A stretch of 64,000 nucleotides of DNA from Cristatella mucedo (taxonomy: Eukaryota > Bryozoa > Phylactolaemata > Cristatellidae), in assembly GCA_009760855.2 (NCBI GenBank), contig WPIO01000008.1, forward strand, positions 1,184,001-1,248,000, read 5' to 3'. Position 1 is the first letter of the stretch, and every line of letters begins with the position of its first letter. This document shows positions 58,258-64,000 of this stretch, piece after piece. The notes beneath the pieces are model-generated. The model was not told the DNA's origin and ran no database searches. It saw nothing but the letters and a program-made list of their open reading frames with translations. The position numbers were made by a program, and so were the translations under genes.

Positions 58258-59120
58258 CTAAGCCAATGCGCATTGACCTTGAGTAAAGTTATTCACTAGC
58301 ATCAACTCTGGATATTGAGCTCCTCCACCAGGTCCAACTGTGACGCTCTCAACGTTTGCATGAACGAAAGCAGCGTTGTTTTCAGTGTAGCTATTTATTT
58401 TGGATGTGCTCTGGTGTGCAAAGATAAGCCACCATGATCTTTTCATCCTGAGCTTGAATGTCAAGCCTATAGGTCTGTTGAATACTTTAAGTGATGTTTG
58501 TGGAATCATAACGCGTAGTTCTATAAATGAGTTTAATTCTACCATTTGATTTGCGAGTCCTATCAATGAGAGACTTTTGCAACCAAATGCTAGGCCTAAT
58601 TTTAGGAATCACGAGACGTAGCTTATCTAAGAAACCACTGGCAGCACTAATTACTTTAGCTGCAGGAGCAGGCATTAATGAAACCGTATTTGCTAGCTGA
58701 TTTGCTGCCTTAATATGTAGAGTATTGATATCTCGGAAAAGGAACCCTCCTTAGTATGAGTTCAATGTTAGCAGTGTAAATGATTTTATCCATGTCCGCG
58801 AAACATCCTGAAATCCTATCCAAAGGCAAGACTCCACTAAAGTAACAATTATATTGAGCTTGAACGCCAGCAGTTAGTTTCCTCACCACCCATCCAACGT
58901 TTGTAGTATCAGCCACAGCGAACAGCGGATTCTTATCAGGGGCGACGTAGCCAGCAATTACTGCTTTTGCTGCAACATTTTAATTTACAGGTGCAGCAGG
59001 AGCTTCATAGTAATTACTATCAGCAGCGCCTTCATCTTTTCTCCAGAATAGTGTCATTTCCTCACCCCTGCCATGATCATTAGGATACGACAGCGTTCTT
59101 GGAATCGTCAACGTAAGCGC
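58258..59120 (-). pseudogene. Possible capsid-type (double jelly-roll-like) gene, broken
   Basis: Several minus-strand frames (58,910-58,710; 58,675-58,487; 58,566-58,258) overlap with frameshifts. Visible phrases such as RSWWLIFAHQSTSKINSYTE, with a following acidic/aromatic stretch, resemble in layout a capsid-like protein of some Polinton-type elements. This is a weak family impression without a diagnostic motif. Confidence 0.3.
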
Positions 59121-59315
59121 CATCGAATCGAATAATCCTGATTGTATGAACCAACTTCACCGGCTCCTCTGCTCAATCGCATTTTGTCAAACAACAAAGA
59201 AGCACTGTTATTAAGAAAAGCTACATCTCCCATCACCTGGACCAGCATAATCAGCCTCCATTGGAGGCCACAGCATGAGTTGCAGCTCCTTGCTCTACTT
59301 TTATATGCCCGTCAA

Positions 59316-59621
59316 CTAATAAGAAAGCGTCCGATAGTACAAAGCAGCAGTCAGAATTTCTTGCTTCAACAAAGAATCTAACTGGTGTTGCACGGTTGAT
59401 CGCGCTTTCTTGAATTCCATTAGCTGGAGGGTAGTCATAGAATTGAATTTTATAGATAGATGCCGGAGGCAGTTCTCCGTCATATGAGAAACCGTACCTA
59501 CATCCTTATTTACAGGCATTGATCCTATCCTTATCCCAACCAATAGGATAACATATTTAATATTGCCACTATGTAACGAACATAACATTGCAGTAGGATA
59601 CAAACTATACGCACAATTCAT
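59316..59621 (-). pseudogene. Type B DNA polymerase, motif A region, frameshifted
   Basis: It overlaps the end of the preceding polymerase piece by 17 bp in another frame. YSLYPTAM fits the S-L-Y-P core of polymerase motif A, but the metal-binding Asp expected three residues before the Ser is not present. Further downstream another frame seems more coding-like, so there is more than one frameshift. Confidence 0.45.
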
Positions 59622-60072
59622 AGACTATCCTAGTCTTTGGTTTAAAAAAATCATAATCAGGAACGAGAGGAAAATTAACTTTAGCATATCTCGTAGTGTT
59701 CTGACAAATACCTTCTCTGATTCTTGAGTAAGTGATACGTCTCACGATCCTAATTAATGATAGTTCACTTTCCGTATATCTTAACATTGCTGACCGAGAA
59801 TAGTGAGGTAACGATAAGTAGTTGTTTGGATCTAGCTTAAACACGTTAATTAAATCAGCTCTAAAGTTTTGAAATGCATAAGCTAATAATGTGACATCAA
59901 GGAGTAGATATAAATCATGATGTACACCGAGATCATTTATAGAAAAAGAACTCCAAACGTGTTTAGCATGATCATATTCTTCTGTAGAAATAGCTTTCCC
60001 AAATGTTAGTGATGATGAAAATTCTTTTATAGGTTGTAGTGTAGTTTCATTAAACCCATCCCAAGAATCCAT
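59605..60072 (-). pseudogene. Type B DNA polymerase, exonuclease-to-palm part
   Basis: 156 codons. DLGVHHDLYLLLDVTLLAYA and FRADLINVFKLDPNNYLSLP, then RIREGICQNTTRYAKVN, give the order typical of Polinton-type protein-primed polymerases. The frame stops just before motif A. Confidence 0.7.
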
Positions 60073-60207
60073 TTACTCATAAAGATAAACATTCAATTTC
60101 ATTGATAACATTAGCAAGATATCAGAATTATAACTGGCTGGATTGCATTCTTTAAAAACACTAATAATAATCTTAAATATATCTTGCAAATTACCATATT
60201 TAGCCAT

Positions 60208-60645
60208 CTAAGTAACTATCTCACTCAAACTGGCATTCATGAACTGAAAATTATCCTTAAACTCTAAACTTTCAATTCTCATCATTATATACTTTTCCAA
60301 GTTATTAGCTATTGGTTCAGCATCAACTCCGAAATTTGACAATCCTTTAGTTATTATACGAGAGCCATATCCCTTAAACCCATGAAACATAACTGGCAAA
60401 CGCCATCTTTTAGCGCGAAACGCTGCATCCAAGTTACACTCAAGATTTGCTGCACCTCTATATTGGTGAGTAAGGTGGCACTGATCTCTAACCTTCTTAT
60501 TCAAATCATCAAACTCGTGCTTGCACATCCAACATAAATTACAAGCCTGAAATTCTATCTCTTGTTCAGCACTTAAACTAGGCTTGCTAATTTCAGTTTC
60601 AACTCTCTTTTCTTTCAACTTATTAGACAATTAAACAATCTATGA
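60208..60645 (-). pseudogene. Type B DNA polymerase, N-terminal exonuclease part
   Basis: About 140 codons. A Cys/His cluster (CNLCWMCKHEF ... VRDQCHLTHQYRGAAN) precedes the exonuclease domain, as in Polinton polymerases. The Exo II-type motif, usually Asn-x-x-x-Tyr-Asp, is FHGFKGYGS here, with Asn and Asp both replaced by Gly. Proofreading residues are thus lost. FQFMNASLSEIV follows. Confidence 0.72.
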
Positions 60646-60649
60646 AGAA

Positions 60650-61075
60650 AATTCCTAGCACAGTCAGTACCCCTTTTAAGAAACGATGCAACGTTATTTC
60701 CATTTCAATCAATAACAGTATATGCTGCGGAACATGAAACATGCTTATGTAAAACAGAATCACCATCCACTAATAACATGCTATCAAAGTCATCATAATT
60801 TTTACATCCTTCCTTATTGAATATCAACTCAAAGTCAGCATAACAGATATAAGGAGAGATATCAAGTTTGTCAAATTCAAAGAACTTTGCACTTATGCAT
60901 TTTTGCCGTCTGGTATTACATAATTAGTAGCCCCAGTATTCATATCTTCATTAACTAAATTATGAGATCAGGTTTATCTTTTAAGAAAAAGTTTCAAAAA
61001 AACCTACGCAAGTACGTAACAGTGCCACCACCCAAACCAGGCTTACGACATAGAGAACTAAAATTACTTATTAGC
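60650..61075 (-). pseudogene. Polymerase N-terminal linker, degenerate
   Basis: Minus-strand short frames separated by stops. They continue the polymerase reading on the 5' side up to the LINE-A insertion at about 61,078. Confidence 0.4.
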
Positions 61076-61077
61076 AC

Positions 61078-61665
61078 GTAATGCTCACGAACACCATCCT
61101 CCAGCTACCAGTCAAGCAACGCATTGACTGCAAAGTTTTGTCGCTCACTTTCAGGTCCCTTCATTCTTTGGCTCCAGCCTATCTCTCAGATCTACTGCAT
61201 GACCAGGCTGAGCATCGTACCATCCGCTTTTCGGAATCAAACTGTTTACCTCGTACAAATACCTCGTACAAACCTCAAATCCTTGAGACCGTGCCTTTAG
61301 CTCGTATGCTCCTAAAGCTTGGAACTCACTGCCGACGTCCGTCATGACATCTCCTGACTTGACCACATTTAAAAAGAAATTTAAAACACCCCTATTTATG
61401 ACAGCATTTAATGGGTCACTGTGATTCGTCCAGTATGTGCTTATGCGTGCTCACACTGTGCATGCTGCCACTAATTATACTTGCAAGCTGACCTCGTGCA
61501 CGTCACCCCTAGCCACGTTACTCTTGTTGTTTATTACGCATGCTACTACTAATCATGCAATCGTGCTTCCTTTGCAATAAATGTAAATCCCATAGAAAGA
61601 GATTGAGTTCTCCGAGGGCACTTAATCAAGTGCGTTATTATCATTATTATTATTAGTAAATTAAT
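61078..61665 (+). mobile_element. LINE-A copy 6 inserted in the polymerase gene
   Basis: The + strand reads LPVKQRIDCKVLSLTFRSLH, AYLSDL and the APKAW-like region with frameshifts, then ends with the LINE-A 3' end and (ATT)n. Polymerase-related minus-strand sequence flanks it on both sides. Confidence 0.82.
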
Positions 61666-61667
61666 AT

Positions 61668-62160
61668 GTCCACCAGCTACTTCATTTACCTTCTTTACTA
61701 GCCTGACAGCTAGAATCCTGAGATCACTGCGAGGAATGTAAACATTAATACTAACACCAAACAGCTTTGACAGTTTATTTATATCCTTAACCTTTAGAGA
61801 CTAGTCCATCACTAAAATAGCATCACTCAAAAGACTATAATTTGTTGCAATAATTTGAACTAGATCATAAACACGCTCAGAATGTGACCCCTTAGGATGT
61901 AAGAATCTTAAAACGCACCGAAGTGCGCACTTATCATCTTCATTCTTCATATTAATGCAAGCTCTCTTAACAGCAATCTCTTTAGGTAAAGGTATGTCAG
62001 AGCTTCCAGATATAGGGTTATACTTGGAAACAATCATATCTAAAGCCGCTATTTCTTTAATCGTCTAACTAGACCCCATCTTTCTTTCACTATCAGCATT
62101 AACAGCATCAATTAAATTCGAAAACTCTGTATCAAATATTCTAGAAAGACTTTGCAAACA
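61668..62160 (-). pseudogene. Polinton polymerase N-terminal region, central piece
   Basis: Minus-strand reading 62,037-61,801 has LPKEIAVKRACINMKNEDDK and HPKGSHSERV, an arrangement typical upstream of Polinton type B polymerases. A stop at 61,801 interrupts it; the reading resumes to about 61,668 (ending GGHINL), where LINE-A copy 6 begins. Confidence 0.6.
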
Positions 62161-62164
62161 GATT

Positions 62165-63535
62165 GTCCTATAAATTCGACTATGTATGTATGTATCTCTG
62201 TAACTCCACAAAGCCATAAAGACTATGTGGGTGTTACGAAAGAGAGTTTTGTATAGCGCACTCACAGCCTAAGCGGCTTTCGGTACGCATTCAGTAGCCA
62301 ACAGATTTTGTCTCATGCAACAAAGAGAAAGTGGGAAGCATAGCAGAGTCAGGAGAGCAGTTGAAGTTGTGAGTAGCGTGCAAGTAGCAGCGCAGAACCG
62401 CTGGAAAGGATGAGCCATAGTCGGCAGCAAAAGAGTAGTTGTCGTTGCGTAAGAATTGTGGAAGCGAGTTCCACAGTCTAGGACCTGCAGAGCTCTAAAT
62501 TCTAAATCTAAAACTTCTGTCGCCAACGGTCTTTAAGCGAAGGAATGGAACAGCTAATTTATTGTCCATACAAGATCTGAGGGCGTGAAGAGGCTGAAAC
62601 TCGTGCAGCAGTTCAGCTAGGTACGAAGGAGCCAAGCCGTGGCGGGCCTTGTGGGTCAAGGTGAGAACTTAGCTCTGTATCCGTTGCTTAACCGGCAACC
62701 ATCTTAGCTCTTTTAGCAAAGGAGACTCGTGCTCAAACCTCTGGGACTTGAAAATTAGCCTTGCAGACATATTCATAATCAGCTGCAGTGGCCTAGTTGC
62801 TTTCTTTGGTAGCCCAGCCAAAACGGAATTACAATAACCAAACCGAGACAGAATTAAGGAGCTAGTTAAATTTTTTGCAAGCCACTGTGGAAGACAGCTA
62901 CTAATCTTAGACATGAATTGGACGTGATGGTTAGCTATAGAAGCAGTCTTCTGAATGAAGCTTTTAAAATTTAGGCAACTGTCGAAAACGACACCTAAAT
63001 TTCGAGCACGTTGCGATGGTCGCACAACAGCATCACCTATTAGAACAGCAAAGCCCTTTAATCCAGCCAAACGCTTAGGTAGTCCTATGAGAAGCAGTTT
63101 GGTTGTATCGTCATTTAGTTTCAAGAAGTTTTCCGACATCCAGGATCGAATGTCGGCAAGGCAAGCATTCAGTTTCTCGGTTGCTGCAGCAGATTCCGAC
63201 GGTTTGAATGACAAATACAGCTGAGAATCGTCAGCATAAAAGTGACATCCTATTCCATGGGCCTTAATCACTTTTCCCAGAGGTTGAGTATAAATGGAGT
63301 ACAGCAAGGGACCGAGGACGGACCCTTGAGGGACTCCACAGGTGACCCTTTTCGTGCGTGAGACCTGAGCCCCACACGACACAGATTGAGCACGACTACT
63401 AAAGTACTTACCCGTATCATTGCCAATAGCATGGTGAGTAACATTTTCAAATATATAGGTCAATATACCACGAAAACACGATAGAAAATAATGAAAAACG
63501 TCTTCTGACGTCATCTTCCTTTAAAGCGTGAACTT
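62165..63535 (-). mobile_element. LINE-B copy inserted in the polymerase gene
   Basis: A 5'-truncated non-LTR element whose 3' end (minus strand) carries gtgagtgcgctatacaaaac and a gatacatacataca tail at about 62,180. The same family has a 3' fragment at 21.2 kb. Polinton polymerase sequence resumes on both sides. Confidence 0.85.
62669..63514 (-). pseudogene. LINE-B reverse transcriptase, C-terminal part
   Basis: 281 codons: VTCGVPQGSVLGPLLYSIYT, the catalytic CHFYADDSQLYLSF, WMSENFLKLNDDTTKLLLIG, ARNLGVVFDSCLNFKSFIQK, SRFGYCNSVLAGLPKKATRP and LRWLPVKQRIQS. It then stops where the family continues with a thumb and C-terminal segment in the same or nearby frames. The endonuclease and fingers are missing. 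The intact Y-A-D-D suggests a younger insertion than most LINE-A copies, but it is 5'-truncated and inactive. Confidence 0.85.
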
Positions 63536-63671
63536 TAAATCTATTTATATCTGCTGATAAGTCAAGAATCTTCTTTTTCGTATAAAAACCGATAGCATTC
63601 AATTCTACCATCTCCCTCACTAATTGGAAGCTTAATAAATCCAACTTCTTCAATCCTAGATCTATCCACAT
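63447..63671 (-). pseudogene. Polinton polymerase N-terminal region, outer piece
   Basis: LDLLSFQLVREMVELNAIGF, then YTKKKILDLSADINRFKVHA. This matches the segment normally found well upstream of the polymerase core in Polinton-type genes. The last codons run into LINE-B at about 63,530. Confidence 0.55.
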
Positions 63672-63682
63672 GTGGTATAGCT

Positions 63683-63848
63683 GTCGGTTTTATCCAGCGG
63701 TTAAGGTGCTCGCCCAGACCAAGGTCTGGCTGAGGTCGTGGACTCGAGCCCCGAGGCGTATGTGAAGCGCCTGAATAGAGATTAAGATTCTCTTGATTAA
63801 GATTCTCTAGATTCTCTTGGGGCGCGATACAAATGAATTGTATTTTAT
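63683..63848 (+). mobile_element. SINE-1 copy
   Basis: The A-box-like region is tccagcggttaaggtgctcg and the B-box-like region is gtggactcgagccccg. The body gcgcctgaatagagattaag has a partial duplication of the gattaagattctc stretch, and the tail is ggggcgcgatacaaatg. It lies at the edge of the Polinton-like region. Confidence 0.78.
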
Positions 63849-63894
63849 ATATATTGTCACGGTGTATGCTCATAGCCTCATGGCCTCCTCATCA

Positions 63895-64000
63895 AATAAG
63901 TATGTATATATATTAACATATGTATATAGTATATATATATATGTGTGTGTGTGTGTATGTATATATATATATATTATGTGTATATTATGTGTGTGTATGT
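63895..64000. repeat. (TA)n/(TG)n microsatellite at window end
   Basis: Interrupted TATA and TGTG runs up to the window edge. Confidence 0.85.

Larger units (their letters stand above)
57120..63680 (-). mobile_element. Decayed Polinton-like (Maverick) element
   Basis: On the minus strand there are pieces of a protein-primed type B DNA polymerase (63.67 to about 59.3 kb), a possible capsid-type gene (about 59.1-58.26 kb) and a nuclease-like gene (57.83-57.46 kb). The region is AT-rich, unlike the GC-rich host exons. Integrase, packaging ATPase and protease were not seen, and no terminal inverted repeat was found. It is therefore a fragment or extends past the window. Stops, frameshifts and two LINE insertions show that it is inactive. 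Confidence 0.65.

Overview
This window looks like nuclear DNA of an invertebrate animal. It holds multi-exon genes with GT-AG introns, several non-LTR retrotransposon families, tRNA-derived SINEs, a decayed Polinton-like element and long microsatellites. I cannot place it more narrowly than Metazoa. Convincing host genes are all on the + strand and are very GC-rich; the spacer is AT-richer and full of repeats.

Layout. (1) 1-12 kb: the last five coding exons of a MOB3-type kinase activator (3,934-11,013), with minisatellites in its introns and 3' flank. (2) 12-17.7 kb: a stack of minus-strand LINE copies, one inserted inside another. (3) 18.7-20.9 kb: an isolated 32-bp exon-like element, then a two-exon gene for a small secreted acidic protein with one pacifastin-type six-cysteine domain (19,626-20,726). 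(4) 21-25 kb: LINE remnants. (5) About 25.3 or 30.1 kb to 55.6 kb: one very large gene. Fourteen or more exons join without breaking frame, nearly all across phase-1 introns. It ends in a 3.87-kb exon coding for a repeated helical module that I do not recognise, separated by Gly/Ala/Ser-rich linkers. Its introns carry a LINE with a partly open reverse transcriptase, an AT-rich satellite, a mosaic 10-bp array and long TC/GA and TA tracts. (6) 57-63.7 kb: a broken Polinton-like element on the minus strand (protein-primed type B DNA polymerase, a possible PD-(D/E)XK nuclease, a possible capsid-type gene), with two LINEs inserted into the polymerase gene.

Three LINE families are visible. LINE-A is the commonest; it has a hairpin-forming 3' end followed by (ATT)n. 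LINE-B has a second type of reverse transcriptase and its own tail. LINE-C is a single 3' fragment. SINE-1 joins a tRNA-like head to a tail resembling LINE-A, which suggests that LINE-A mobilises it. SINE-2 has a different tail.

MOB3 is assigned with high confidence. The pacifastin-type gene and the 3' two thirds of the giant gene rest on agreement of splice sites and phase. The 5' end of the giant gene, the 32-bp exon and the capsid assignment are tentative.
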